This document shows positions 1-9,482 of a DNA stretch of 64,000 nt, one piece after another. This DNA comes from Microbulbifer yueqingensis (GTDB lineage Bacteria; Pseudomonadota; Gammaproteobacteria; Pseudomonadales; Cellvibrionaceae). Positions within the stretch are counted from its first letter, which is position 1; each line of letters opens with the position of its first letter. The notes beneath the pieces are model-generated. The model was not told the DNA's origin and made no database searches. It saw only the letters and a list, made by a program, of their open reading frames with translations. The stretch is from assembly GCF_900100355.1 (NCBI RefSeq), contig NZ_FNFH01000002.1:124001-188000 (forward strand), written 5' to 3'. A program made the position numbers and the translations under genes.

Positions 1-2
1 AG

Positions 3-1139
3 GCACTGCGTCCCTGGCAGAAAGAAGGCATCACCGTACATTTTGTTGCCAATATCGACGGCGCTGACCTCAGTGACACCCTTGCCGGGCTGCCGCCACA
101 GAACACGCTGTTTATCGTCGCCTCCAAGTCATTCTCGACCCTGGAGACCCGCGAGAACGCGATGTCGGCGCGACAGTGGATGCTGGATGCCGGCTGCGCG
201 GAATCCCAGCTGGCACAGCACTTCGTGGCCGTGAGCAGCAATATCGTCGCAGCCGAGGATTTCGGTATCGCCGCGGAAAATATTTTTCCCATGTGGAGCT
301 GGGTCGGCGGCCGCTACTCGCTCTGGTCGGCGATCGGCCTGCCCATCGCGCTGGCGTGCGGGTTTGAGGCTTACGAGCAGCTGCTGGCGGGGGGACACGC
401 CATGGACCAGCATTTTGCCACCGCACCGATGGAGCAAAACCTGCCGGTGCTGATGGCCCTGATCCATTTCTGGTACCGCCAGTGCTGGGATACCACCAGC
501 CAGGTGGTATTGCCCTACGCGCAGCGGCTGGCGAAGTTTCCGGCCTGGCTGCAGCAACTGGATATGGAGAGCCTGGGCAAGAGCGTCGACCGGGAGGGCC
601 AGCCCCTGCACTACCCGAGCGGGAGCGTCATCTGGGGCACCGAGGGCAGCAACGGCCAGCACTCGTTTCACCAGCTGCTGCACCAGGGCACCGACATGAT
701 TCCCGCGGACTTTATCGCCATCCGGGAACCCACGTCCGAACTGGCCGGGCAGCACCGGTGGCTCCTGTCCTGCTGTATCAGCCAGAGCCAGGCCCTGCTG
801 CGCGGCAAGAGCCTGCACGAGGCGCGCCGCGAGCTGGAGGAACAGGGCTACACCCACCGCGAGGCCCACGCCCTGGCGCCGCACAAGGCGGTTCCCGGCA
901 ATCGTCCCAGCAACACCCTGGTGGTAGAGCGCCTCGATCCCCGCCATCTCGGTGCACTGCTGGCGCTGTACGAACACAAGGTGTTTACAGGCGGTTGCCT
1001 GCTGGGTATCAACCCGTTCGACCAGTGGGGCGTGGAACTGGGCAAACTGCTGGGTGCCGAGGTACACGCTGCAATCGGCGGTAAAGCTCCCGGGGACTGG
1101 GACGGATCCAGCAAGAAGCTGCTGGAACTGCTTTTCTGA
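3..1139 (+). CDS. pgi: Glucose-6-phosphate isomerase, C-terminal part (5' end outside window)
   Basis: Cytoplasmic enzyme that interconverts glucose-6-phosphate and fructose-6-phosphate. The reading frame is open from the first bases of the window, so the N-terminus (roughly 170 residues compared with the usual ~550) lies upstream. Visible family motifs are the sugar-phosphate loop VASKSFSTLET, the strongly conserved EGSNGQHSFHQLLHQG block with its catalytic Glu and His, and the C-terminal SKKLLELL segment carrying the conserved Lys. It is the link between fructose-6-P released by the Nag enzymes at 52-55 kb and glucose-6-P entering the Entner-Doudoroff operon at 42-50 kb. It converges on the MarC gene; a 9-bp inverted repeat (1152-1160 with 1175-1183) without a T-run lies between the two stops. 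Confidence 0.97.
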   Translation, partial: ALRPWQKEGITVHFVANIDGADLSDTLAGLPPQNTLFIVASKSFSTLETRENAMSARQWMLDAGCAESQLAQHFVAVSSNIVAAEDFGIAAENIFPMWSWVGGRYSLWSAIGLPIALACGFEAYEQLLAGGHAMDQHFATAPMEQNLPVLMALIHFWYRQCWDTTSQVVLPYAQRLAKFPAWLQQLDMESLGKSVDREGQPLHYPSGSVIWGTEGSNGQHSFHQLLHQGTDMIPADFIAIREPTSELAGQHRWLLSCCISQSQALLRGKSLHEARRELEEQGYTHREAHALAPHKAVPGNRPSNTLVVERLDPRHLGALLALYEHKVFTGGCLLGINPFDQWGVELGKLLGAEVHAAIGGKAPGDWDGSSKKLLELLF

Positions 1140-1163
1140 TAACCGCCAGCCGGCTGGAGCCAC

Positions 1164-1784
1164 CTATCCCGGTAGCTCCAGCCAGCGCTCTATTCCCTTC
1201 AGGATCATATCCACGGCGAATGACCCTGTGAACATTGCCGTGACCCGCCCCGCCACTTCTACGTAGCGACGGACGTACCGCTCCTGGCGGTTCTGCACCC
1301 AGTCGTAAACGACTTTAAGCAGGATCAGCGAGCCCAGTGCAGTCGCCATAGCCAGTATGATCGCCAGCGAACCATTTAACGTGCCGAGCCTGCTCCCGGC
1401 CACCACACTGGCGCTGATAGTGCCGGGCCCGATGATAAAGGGCATCGCAATGCTTCCGGCCGCCTCTTCCGGGTGCAAGTTCTTGCTTTCGATCGCGGAG
1501 CCCAGGTTCAGCGTGAGTCGTATGCCGATGATCAGGAAAGTGATCCCACCGAAGATCAGGAAGGCCAGGAAACGCACCTGCAGGACGTCGTCGAAAATCT
1601 GTTCCCCGAACCAGGCGAAGAGCAGGAACAGGCACAGGCTGATCATGTAGGCCCGAAAGAGGACCCCTGTGAGGGCCCGCAGCCCCAGCCCCCGAAACAG
1701 GTCCAGCACGTACACACTGAAAATGAAGGGATTCAGTAGCACCAGCAGCAACAGAAACGATTCCATGAACTGTGCGGTGGTCAT
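1164..1784 (-). CDS. MarC/UPF0056 family integral membrane protein
   Basis: A 206-residue, very hydrophobic protein with about six predicted membrane segments, matching the MarC (UPF0056) family in length and in the polar motifs between helices, such as LLNPF near residue 19 and AMPFIIGPGTIS around residue 116. The family's molecular role is not settled; the old link of MarC to multiple antibiotic resistance is not supported by later work. It lies just downstream of the slipin/NfeD pair on the same strand with a short gap, so it may be transcribed with them. No substrate can be inferred from the sequence. Confidence 0.88.
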   Translation of the reverse strand: MTTAQFMESFLLLLVLLNPFIFSVYVLDLFRGLGLRALTGVLFRAYMISLCLFLLFAWFGEQIFDDVLQVRFLAFLIFGGITFLIIGIRLTLNLGSAIESKNLHPEEAAGSIAMPFIIGPGTISASVVAGSRLGTLNGSLAIILAMATALGSLILLKVVYDWVQNRQERYVRRYVEVAGRVTAMFTGSFAVDMILKGIERWLELPG

Positions 1785-1817
1785 TGCCTGCGCTGCTCCC
1801 GGTGAAGGTTGTCCGCC

Positions 1818-2588
1818 CTACGCCTTTTCGGCTTTTTCCCCTGGCATCTGGCTCAACATCGGTTTGATCAAGTCCAGCGGCAGCGGGAACACGATGGTGG
1901 AATTATGCTCCCCGGCGATGTCTATCAATGTCTGCATGTAGCGCAGGGTGATAGCGTTGGAGTTCTTTGACAGCTGGTCCGCCGCCTCGGTAAGTTTCAG
2001 CGCCGCCTGGGCCTCACCCTCGGCGTGAATGACCTTGGCCCGGCGGGAGCGCTCCGCCTCTGCCTGGCGGGCAATGGCGCGAATCATGCTCTCGTCAAGG
2101 TCGATATGCTTGATCTCCACGTTCGTGACCTTGACCCCCCATGCGTCCGTCTGCTCGTCGAGGATCTTCTGGATATCAACATTGAGCTTGTCCCGCTCGG
2201 AAAGCATTTCATCCAGCTCGTGCTTGCCCAGCACGGAACGCAACGTCGTCTGCGAGAGCTGGCTCACCGCCTCGTGGTAATTTTCAACGTTGATGATGGC
2301 AGACTGGGGGTCGATGACCCGGTAATAGACCACCGCGTTGACCTTCACCGACACGTTGTCGCGGCTGATGACATCCTGCGTGGGCACATCCATCACCACA
2401 ACACGCAGGTCGACCCGCTCCATGGTCTGGATGACCGGGATAATGATGACCAGCCCGGGCCCCTTCACCGACTGGAACCGGCCGAGGAAGAACACCACGG
2501 CTCGCTCGTACTCGCGCAGGATGCGGATGGCGTACATCAGGATCAGCACCACCGCGGCGATCAACAACCCCATGAAATAACTGACCAT
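1818..2588 (-). CDS. Slipin family (SPFH/band 7) membrane scaffold protein
   Basis: 256 residues with one N-terminal membrane segment (about residues 4-22), followed by a stomatin-like band 7 domain ([14 protein letters not shown], then the [16 protein letters not shown] region) and a helical C-terminal part rich in Ala and Glu. Bacterial slipins oligomerise in the inner membrane, and their genes are usually paired with a long NfeD gene. That partner is directly upstream here (2684-4138, same strand), which strongly supports the assignment. The known model, from Pyrococcus PH1510/PH1511, is that the NfeD protease cleaves the hydrophobic C-terminal region of stomatin; whether that holds here is inference. 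Confidence 0.93.
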   Translation of the reverse strand: MVSYFMGLLIAAVVLILMYAIRILREYERAVVFFLGRFQSVKGPGLVIIIPVIQTMERVDLRVVVMDVPTQDVISRDNVSVKVNAVVYYRVIDPQSAIINVENYHEAVSQLSQTTLRSVLGKHELDEMLSERDKLNVDIQKILDEQTDAWGVKVTNVEIKHIDLDESMIRAIARQAEAERSRRAKVIHAEGEAQAALKLTEAADQLSKNSNAITLRYMQTLIDIAGEHNSTIVFPLPLDLIKPMLSQMPGEKAEKA

Positions 2589-2683
2589 GTCTGGACTCCT
2601 GTCTCTTAGTGGTTATCAGTTGGGTCTCTTATTTATTCGCCTGTTCACCACCCCCATTGGGGCAGCTCCTGGAGCATGGCCGG

Positions 2684-4138
2684 TTACTCGGGTCGCACCC
2701 GCAGCTTCAGCCGGTGCTGCTCGGTGATGATCACGCGCTGGCCAGGTTTCACCTGCTCATCTGCGTGGGCGGTCCAGATCTCGCCGCCGACCCGAACCAG
2801 CACCTCGTCCGCCGTCACCTCGGTAACGGTGGCCGGGCGTCCAACGAGCGCCTGGTCGGCGGCGACACGGGGTTTGCGCAGGCTACGCCCCACTGCCGTC
2901 AGCAGCCCGAGCAGCATCAGCCCGCTGACTCCGGCGATAGCGCCGATCAGCTTGCGCGAAACCTGCATCCCCGGCACATCACTGTCGATCAACATCACTG
3001 AGCCGATAACCAGCGCGATAACGCCGCCGATACCCAGGGCGCCGAAACTGGGCATGAATACTTCCGCCACGATCAGCAGTGCCCCCAGGATAATCAGTGC
3101 CAGGCCGGCGTAATTGATGGGCAGGACCTGGAGCGCGTAAAACGCCAGCAGCAGGCAGATGGCCCCGACGATGCCCGGCACCAGGGCGCCCGGGTTGTAG
3201 CCCTCGAAGATCAGCCCATAGATGCCTACCAGGAGCAGGATATAGGCCACCTGGGGATTGGTGATCAGGGCCAGCAATTCGTTGCGCCAGTCCGGCTCGT
3301 AAGCCTGCACGGGCATCTCTGCAATTTTCTCATCGATGGTGACCTCGCCCGTTTCCAGCTTCACCTTGCGGCCGCCCAGCTGCTGCAACAGGTCATCCTG
3401 GTCAGTTGCCACGATATCGATCACATTCTGCTCCAGGGCCTCGCCGGCGGTCAGGGTGGCGGCCTCACGCACGGCCTTTTCTGCCCAGTCCGCATTGCGC
3501 CCGTGCCGGTTCGCCAGGCCGCGGATATAGGCCACCGAATCATTGACCACCTTGCGCTCCATGGCGCTACCCGGTTGCGGCGCCCCATCCTGTTTTTCCG
3601 TGCCCTTTGAATCCTCTTCCCCGGAACCGGAGGAGTCGCCTTCACCCTTGTCCGGCTGCTGCCCGGGCTGCGGCTGGCCCGGCGCGCCGCCCACCTGCAC
3701 GGGCGTGGCCGCCCCGAGAGTGGTGGCCGGGGTCATGGCGGCAATATGGCTGGCATAAAGGATATAGGTACCGGCGCTGGCAGCGCGTGAGCCGGACGGA
3801 TGCACGTAGGTGACGACTGGAATCGGAGAGGCGAGGATATGCTTGATGATGTCCCGGGTGGCGGCGTCCAGCCCGCCCGGGGTGTCCATCCTGATCAGGA
3901 ACAGCTGCGCGCCTTTTTCACCGGCCTCTTCCATGGCGCGGACCAGGTAATCCGTGGTCGCGGGACCGATGGCCCCCTCGATCGTAAACCGGGCCACATG
4001 GGGCCCCTCAACCACCACATCGCCGGCTTCTTCCGCCACATCCTGTCCGGTCGCAACAGAGGCACACAGTGAAAACAGGACCAGCAAAAGCCCCTGCAGG
4101 GGCGCACAGCCAAAACCTCCCGAAGACCTCTTCAGCAT
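2684..4138 (-). CDS. Full-length NfeD: ClpP-like membrane serine protease
   Basis: 484 residues. An N-terminal signal sequence (about 1-31) is followed by a ClpP/SppA-like periplasmic domain with the nucleophile motif RAASAGTYI around residue 120 and a candidate general-base Lys in MERKVVND near residue 192. Several membrane helices follow (about 305-425), then a C-terminal OB-fold NfeD domain ending at the stop. Between Ser and Lys there is a low-complexity insert rich in Gly, Pro, Gln, Glu and Ser (about residues 148-190), which probably forms a flexible loop. The long NfeD plus slipin gene pair is a common bacterial membrane-quality-control arrangement. The substrate here is unknown. Confidence 0.93.
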   Translation of the reverse strand: MLKRSSGGFGCAPLQGLLLVLFSLCASVATGQDVAEEAGDVVVEGPHVARFTIEGAIGPATTDYLVRAMEEAGEKGAQLFLIRMDTPGGLDAATRDIIKHILASPIPVVTYVHPSGSRAASAGTYILYASHIAAMTPATTLGAATPVQVGGAPGQPQPGQQPDKGEGDSSGSGEEDSKGTEKQDGAPQPGSAMERKVVNDSVAYIRGLANRHGRNADWAEKAVREAATLTAGEALEQNVIDIVATDQDDLLQQLGGRKVKLETGEVTIDEKIAEMPVQAYEPDWRNELLALITNPQVAYILLLVGIYGLIFEGYNPGALVPGIVGAICLLLAFYALQVLPINYAGLALIILGALLIVAEVFMPSFGALGIGGVIALVIGSVMLIDSDVPGMQVSRKLIGAIAGVSGLMLLGLLTAVGRSLRKPRVAADQALVGRPATVTEVTADEVLVRVGGEIWTAHADEQVKPGQRVIITEQHRLKLRVRPE

Positions 4139-4256
4139 GGCATCAATCCCGGATGCGAGAGTTGGTTTACCTGCAGGTTAACAGAAATATCCCCGCTGCG
4201 TCGTCCCGGGCACCGGCCACCTGCCAGCCACGCCCCTGGCAGGGGCGGTAATCAAA

Positions 4257-5273
4257 CTAGATCGGGGTGCGGCGACTGTGCCAGCGCACCGGTCTGGCGT
4301 ATTTGTCCACATCCCCCTCGACACCGAGCAGCATGGCGAACAGGGCCATCCGCACCAGCAGGCCGTTATCGGTCTGGCGGAAAATTGCCAGGCTCGGGTG
4401 CTCGTTGAGGTCGGTGTCCAGTTCATTGGCCTCGGCGCGGGAATCCCGCGGCAGGGGGTGCATGATGACTGTGTTGGGCTCGCAGTGGCGGGTGAAGATC
4501 TCCCGGTTCAGGCGGAAGCGTCCGCGGTAGAGGTTGGCCTCCTCCTGGGAGGCGAAACGCTCCTCCTGGATGCGGGTGGAATAGACGATGTCCACATGGG
4601 CAATCGAGGCCTCCAGCTGGTCGGTGACGGTTACCTGGTGTCCGGCAGCGCGCAACTGCTCGACCACTGCGTCCGGCATGGCCAGCTCCGGCGGAGAGAT
4701 AAATGTCAGCTGCACCTTCTCGAACAGGCACAACAGTTTGCACAGCGAATGCACCGTGCGGCCGTGCTTGAGGTCGCCGATCATGGCGATGCGGAAATCG
4801 TCCAGCGCGCGCCCCTTGCCCGCCAGCTCCTTGCGGATGGTGTAAAGGTCCAGCAGCGCCTGGGTCGGGTGCTCGTTGGCGCCGTCGCCGCCGTTGATCA
4901 CCGGCACCCGGCTGGCGGCGGCGAACTCCGCGACCGACCCCGCCTGCGGATGGCGCATACAGATAATATCGCTGTAACCGGACAGCACCCGCGCGGTGTC
5001 GTAGAGGGACTCACCCTTGGCCATGGCACTGGCGGTAATGCCGACCGTTTCCCGCACCATGCCGCCCAGCAGGTTGAAGGCGGCACCGAAACTGAGGCGC
5101 GTGCGGGTACTGGGCTCGAGGAACATGTTGCCCAGGATGGCCCCTTCCAGTACGCGGGTGACCTTTTCCCTGCGCGCATAGGGACCCATGGTGTCCGCCA
5201 CGCCGAAGACGCGGTCGATATCCGCGCGCTCGAACTGGCTGACGGAAAGGATATTGGCTCCGATAAAGTCCAT
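4257..5273 (-). CDS. pyrB: Aspartate carbamoyltransferase-type protein
   Basis: Catalyses carbamoyl phosphate plus aspartate to carbamoyl aspartate in pyrimidine synthesis. All signature residues are visible: the carbamoyl-phosphate loop PSTRTR, the 80s-loop Lys (AMAKGESLYD), the Arg in CMRHPQ, the His/Gln of EHPTQALLDLYT, the Arg in LKHGRTVHS, TRIQEER, and MHPLPR near the C-terminus. At 338 residues it is somewhat longer than the 311-residue E. coli catalytic chain, with extra C-terminal residues. No pyrI regulatory chain or pyrC lies beside it, so it may be an unregulated catalytic homologue; the genome could hold a second pyrB in a pyrR-pyrB-pyrC cluster. It stands alone between nfeD and sbcB. 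Confidence 0.92.
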   Translation of the reverse strand: MDFIGANILSVSQFERADIDRVFGVADTMGPYARREKVTRVLEGAILGNMFLEPSTRTRLSFGAAFNLLGGMVRETVGITASAMAKGESLYDTARVLSGYSDIICMRHPQAGSVAEFAAASRVPVINGGDGANEHPTQALLDLYTIRKELAGKGRALDDFRIAMIGDLKHGRTVHSLCKLLCLFEKVQLTFISPPELAMPDAVVEQLRAAGHQVTVTDQLEASIAHVDIVYSTRIQEERFASQEEANLYRGRFRLNREIFTRHCEPNTVIMHPLPRDSRAEANELDTDLNEHPSLAIFRQTDNGLLVRMALFAMLLGVEGDVDKYARPVRWHSRRTPI

Positions 5274-5464
5274 CGTCTCTCCACTGTTTCACTGCTGGAT
5301 AGCAGTGCCTTCGCCGGGCACGCTATCGTCACGCCACAGGCACCGTCCCCGGTCCGGGGGCTTGCCGGCGCCTGGATGCTCTCTTCGGCTTTTGGCCGGC
5401 GCGTATTCTACGCGCGCTGCAAGTTGCAGAATAGTCGCGCGTGACCTGCCGCTGCGGGTGCGGC

Positions 5465-6892
5465 CTACACCAGCAGGCTGTCTCCCCAGGCCTCGAGCTG
5501 GTCCAGCAGCGATGCCTTTTCGGGGTAGTGCTCCCGCAGGCCGGCAATCTCGCCGAAATAAGCCTCGAGGGTAATGCTCGCCCCGGCGGCGGGATCGGTC
5601 AGGCGACGGTAGCGCCACTCCTCCCAGCGCTGCTGCTCTTCTGCCGACAGCGTCTGCGGGAAGTTGCGTGCGCGGAGGCGAAACAGCAGCTCCGGCAGGC
5701 GGCGATCCGTAAACGGAACCTCCCCCGCCAGCGCCTCGGGTCCACGCTCGGCCAGAGCGCGGTGCAGCTCCCGGCACAGGTCGCGGTCGCCGTCGCCCAG
5801 GAAGCCGTCGTAGAGGCTGGCCTCGACATCGCGCTCGGGAAAGTCGCTGTCCAGGTACACGCGGTGGAGCTTGTCAGTGAGGTCCGCATCGCGCAGCCGG
5901 TGCCAGTGCGCCTCGCAGGCGGCCTTGTCCAGCCCCAGCTCAGCTGCGCGGCGGTCTTCGAGCATATTCGGGGGCGCCAGTACCGGGCAGCGGTTCAGGT
6001 GCACGAGCTTGAGCCCGGCGGGTAGTTCACCCTCCGCCAGGCTGTCGCGGCCGGTATAGAGGCGCTCGCGCAGGGCATCCGCATCCAGGTCCAGCAGAGG
6101 CTGCGGGTCCATGGCCAGGTTCGCCACGATTATGGCGTTGCGGTTGACCGGATGGCTCGCGAGCGGGAGGACATAGGTGATGTGACCCTGGCTGGCAGGC
6201 ACCTTGCCCGACACGTGTAACAGCGGCTTGCGCTCGCGCAGGTCGATCAGCTTCGCCGCCTCCTGCTTGCGGCGCAGCCGGAAAACATAGTCGTACAGCC
6301 TCGGCTGCCGGTCCCGCACGAGGCGCGCCATATCGATGGTCGCGCGCACGTCCGCAAGGGCATCGTGGGCCCCTTCATGGGCGATGCCGTTGGCCGCGGT
6401 CAGCTCCTCCAGCCGGAATGATGGCGCACCGTCTTCGCGCCGGGGCCACTCGATACCATCCGGCCGCAAGGCGTAGGCCAGGCGCACCATGTCGATAATG
6501 TCCCAGCGGCTGTTGCCGCTGCGCCACTCACGCTCATAGGGATCCAGCAGGTTTCGGTACAGGGTGTGGCGGGTCACCTCATCGTCAAAGCGCAGGCTGT
6601 TATACCCAACCCCGCAGGTACCCGGCGCGCCCAGCTCACCGAGGATCCGGCGGATGAATTCGATCTCCGGCACCCCCTCTGCCAGCGCCTGCTGCGGACT
6701 GATGCCGGTCACAAGGCTTGCCATGGGCTGGGGCAGGCAGTCGCTCGCGGGGCGGCAGTAGAGCATCAGTGGCTCACCGATGATATTCAGCTCCTCATCG
6801 GTACGGATCCCGGCAAACTGGGATGGTTTGTCCGCCCCCGGGTCAGTGCCCCAAGTTTCGTAGTCGTGCCAATAGAGTGTGTTCTTGTTCAC
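5465..6892 (-). CDS. sbcB: Exodeoxyribonuclease I
   Basis: 475-residue 3'-5' single-strand DNA exonuclease that acts in recombination and mismatch repair. The DEDDh active site is recognisable: the DxE motif in HDYETWG (residues 9-15), the [11 protein letters not shown] segment around residue 98, and the [10 protein letters not shown] motif near residue 180. The C-terminal part matches the SH3-like and helical extensions of the ExoI family, and the length agrees with E. coli SbcB. It is divergent from argS, with starts about 170 bp apart. No recombination genes lie nearby. Confidence 0.96.
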   Translation of the reverse strand: MNKNTLYWHDYETWGTDPGADKPSQFAGIRTDEELNIIGEPLMLYCRPASDCLPQPMASLVTGISPQQALAEGVPEIEFIRRILGELGAPGTCGVGYNSLRFDDEVTRHTLYRNLLDPYEREWRSGNSRWDIIDMVRLAYALRPDGIEWPRREDGAPSFRLEELTAANGIAHEGAHDALADVRATIDMARLVRDRQPRLYDYVFRLRRKQEAAKLIDLRERKPLLHVSGKVPASQGHITYVLPLASHPVNRNAIIVANLAMDPQPLLDLDADALRERLYTGRDSLAEGELPAGLKLVHLNRCPVLAPPNMLEDRRAAELGLDKAACEAHWHRLRDADLTDKLHRVYLDSDFPERDVEASLYDGFLGDGDRDLCRELHRALAERGPEALAGEVPFTDRRLPELLFRLRARNFPQTLSAEEQQRWEEWRYRRLTDPAAGASITLEAYFGEIAGLREHYPEKASLLDQLEAWGDSLLV

Positions 6893-7064
6893 CAGTCGCT
6901 CCCCCCAAGTCTCGCCGCATCATAACATCGGCCGCCCCACGGCAAGGAATCGCTCCCCTGGCCTACCCTTAACGCACCTGAACGGGGCCGCGTCGGTTGC
7001 AAAGCCGGTCCCGCCCATTAAAATCGCGCGTTTCCACAATATACAGCAGCGGTCCTATCCCCTT

Positions 7065-8801
7065 ATGAATATTCGCCAGCTTCTCTCCGACAAAGTCCAG
7101 GCCGCCATGCTGGCCGCCGGTATCCCCGCCGACTGCGGCCCGGTGGTGGCCCAGGCCAGGAAGGCCGGTTTTGGCGACTACCAGGCCAACGGCGCCATGG
7201 CGGCCGCCAAGCGTATGGGTACCAACCCGCGGGAGCTGGCCAGCCAGATAGTCGCGAAACTGGATGGCGGCGAGATGATCGAGAAGGCGGAGATCGCCGG
7301 GCCCGGGTTCATCAACATTCACCTGAGCGAGAAGTGGCTGGCGGACAATCTCGCCGAAGCCGGCAATGACCCGCGCCTGAATATCGCGCCGGTGGAATCC
7401 CCGCAGACGGTGGTGATCGACTACTCCGCCCCCAACCTGGCCAAGGAGATGCACGTGGGCCATCTGCGCTCCACCATTATCGGCGATGCCTTGGCGCGCC
7501 TGCTGGAGTTCCAGGGCCACAAGGTAATCCGCCAGAACCACATGGGCGACTGGGGCACCCAGTTCGGCATGCTGCTGGCGCACCTGTCCGACAAGCTGGA
7601 GAACAACGATGCCGAGGTGGCCCTGGCCGACCTCGAGACCTTTTACCGCGAGGCAAAGATCCGCTTCGACGAGGAGGAAGGCTTTGCCGACCGCGCGCGG
7701 GAGTATGTGGTCAAGCTGCAGGGCGGCGACCCGAAGTGCCTGGAACTGTGGCAGCAGTTCATCGATATCTCTATCAGCCACAGCGAGGAGATCTACGACA
7801 AGCTCAACGTCACCCTGACGCGCAGCGACGTCTACGGCGAGAGCCAGTACAACGACGACCTGCCGGTACTGGTACAGGAGCTGCTGGAGAAGGGTATTGC
7901 GGTGAAGAACCAGGGGGCCGTGGTGGTGTTCCTCGAGGAGATGGCAGACAAGGAAGGCAACCCCAGTCCGATGATCATTCAGAAGCGCGGCGGCGGCTAC
8001 CTGTACGCCACCACCGACCTGGCCGCCATCCGCTACCGCGTTAACAAATTGCACGCCGACCGCATCTTGATTGTGGTGGATGCGCGCCAGTCCCTGCACC
8101 TGCAGCAGGCCTTCACTGCTGCGCGCAAAGCGGGCTTTGTGGACGATTCGGTTACCCTCGAGCACTGCGCCTTCGGTACCATGATGGGCGACGACGGCAA
8201 GCCCTTCAAAACCCGCACCGGCGGCACCGTTAAACTTGCCGCCCTGCTGGACGAGGCGATTGAGCGCGCGCAGAAACTGGTGGCCGACAAGAACCCGGAA
8301 CTCGGCGAGGAGGAGTGCGCGGAAATCGGCCGTGCGGTGGGCATCGGTGCAGTGAAGTACGCAGACCTCAGCAAGACCCGCACCAATGACTACGTCTTCA
8401 ACTGGGACGCCATGCTGAGCTTTGAGGGCAATACTGCCCCCTATCTCCAGTATGCCTACACCCGGGTACGCAGCATATTCCGCCGCGCCGGTACGAACCC
8501 CGGCGAGCTGTCCGGCGATATGATCCTGGAGACCCCGGAAGAGCGCGCCCTGGCCATCAAGCTGAGCCAGTTCGGCGAGGTCCTGGACCAGGTAGCCCGG
8601 GACACATACCCGCATGTGCTCTGCAGTTATCTCTACGACCTGGCCAGCGCCTATATGGCCTTTTACGAGGCCTGCCCGGTGCTGAAGGAAGGAGTACCCG
8701 AGGCGCAGCGGAACAGCCGCCTGCAACTGTGCAACCTGGTGGCACGCACTATTGCCTGCGGCCTGGACCTGCTCGGCATCGAGGTGCTGGAGAAGATGTA
8801 A
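7065..8801 (+). CDS. argS: Arginyl-tRNA synthetase
   Basis: Class Ia aminoacyl-tRNA synthetase that charges tRNA-Arg. The ATG at 7065 ([11 protein letters not shown]) is chosen over an in-frame upstream ATG because it aligns with the family N-terminus and gives 578 residues, the usual length. The HIGH-type signature is present as [17 protein letters not shown], and the Arg[10 protein letters not shown] block follows. As in most ArgRS proteins there is no canonical KMSKS; the corresponding loop reads [10 protein letters not shown]. The C-terminal DALR anticodon-binding domain is intact and ends in [13 protein letters not shown]. No strong Shine-Dalgarno sequence is seen before the start. Confidence 0.97.
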   Translation: MNIRQLLSDKVQAAMLAAGIPADCGPVVAQARKAGFGDYQANGAMAAAKRMGTNPRELASQIVAKLDGGEMIEKAEIAGPGFINIHLSEKWLADNLAEAGNDPRLNIAPVESPQTVVIDYSAPNLAKEMHVGHLRSTIIGDALARLLEFQGHKVIRQNHMGDWGTQFGMLLAHLSDKLENNDAEVALADLETFYREAKIRFDEEEGFADRAREYVVKLQGGDPKCLELWQQFIDISISHSEEIYDKLNVTLTRSDVYGESQYNDDLPVLVQELLEKGIAVKNQGAVVVFLEEMADKEGNPSPMIIQKRGGGYLYATTDLAAIRYRVNKLHADRILIVVDARQSLHLQQAFTAARKAGFVDDSVTLEHCAFGTMMGDDGKPFKTRTGGTVKLAALLDEAIERAQKLVADKNPELGEEECAEIGRAVGIGAVKYADLSKTRTNDYVFNWDAMLSFEGNTAPYLQYAYTRVRSIFRRAGTNPGELSGDMILETPEERALAIKLSQFGEVLDQVARDTYPHVLCSYLYDLASAYMAFYEACPVLKEGVPEAQRNSRLQLCNLVARTIACGLDLLGIEVLEKM

Positions 8802-8967
8802 TACCGCGGGGGATGGTGCCGCACCCGCCCTCCGGCCCCCTCATCACCGATCTCTTTTCAGCGGGAAGCGGCCACATTCTTGCCTACCGGGCCTCCCGGC
8901 CCGACAAATCGCTCTCGAGGGGGCTCGCGGTCCGTTGAGGGATTAAGCTGTTGGCCCCGGCGCCGTA

Positions 8968-9255
8968 TCAGGCCCTGGCGCCGGCCAGGGCTTCGAGGTC
9001 CGGCAGCACCTGGGGATTATACGGTGGCTCGCTGCGCTCACCCTCGAGCGCTCGCTGCAGCAACGCCTGGGCGTTGGCCAGCTGGCCGTCCCGCATGATC
9101 CAGAGTTCCGAGTACCAGGCGACCGGGGCGGACTCGTCCTGGGGTACGTCCACCGCCGCCTGCTGCGTGAGCGCACTGATGCCGGCTTTTTCCAGCAGGG
9201 TATAGAGGTGGCTAACCAGCAACTGGTCACTGGCAAAGTAGATCCTGCGCGCCAT
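8968..9255 (-). CDS. Small DUF2007-like protein
   Basis: 95 residues from the ATG at 9255 (MARRIYFASDQL). An in-frame upstream ATG would add 35 residues with no family resemblance. The pattern of an N-terminal beta strand (RRIYFAS), a helix for bypassing between strands (LLVSHLYTLLEKAGI), a second strand (YSELWIMRD) and a helix (LANAQALLQRAL) resembles DUF2007, a small ferredoxin-like putative signalling domain often found as a single gene in gammaproteobacteria. Function is unknown. It stands alone between argS and the diguanylate cyclase. The GGERSEPPYNP-type tail looks disordered. Confidence 0.7.
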   Translation of the reverse strand: MARRIYFASDQLLVSHLYTLLEKAGISALTQQAAVDVPQDESAPVAWYSELWIMRDGQLANAQALLQRALEGERSEPPYNPQVLPDLEALAGARA

Positions 9256-9482
9256 TGTCGATGTTCCGTATCCCTTCCCGGTATGCGACCGGGACACAAT
9301 GTTTATGTTTCTGGGGTAGTCCTTTCCGGGGGAAAAAGTCTGCCAGCTACCATAAAACATAGACCAGGAGGCGGTATGGGGCGACGAGGATCAGTGGCAA
9401 CTGGTGACAACTGGCATGAATGTGTACATTCGATGCCCCAGCGCTGACTGGCAGGTGTGCGATCGACGGGCGAGGAGCAGTA

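Noticed and set aside
129-1163. 344-codon antisense frame opposite pgi
   Set aside because: Same reason: Pgi motifs are on the plus strand and the antisense product matches nothing.
6969-8726. Very long antisense frame (585 codons) opposite argS
   Set aside because: Shadow of argS codon usage in high-GC DNA; argS on the plus strand has full family identity.
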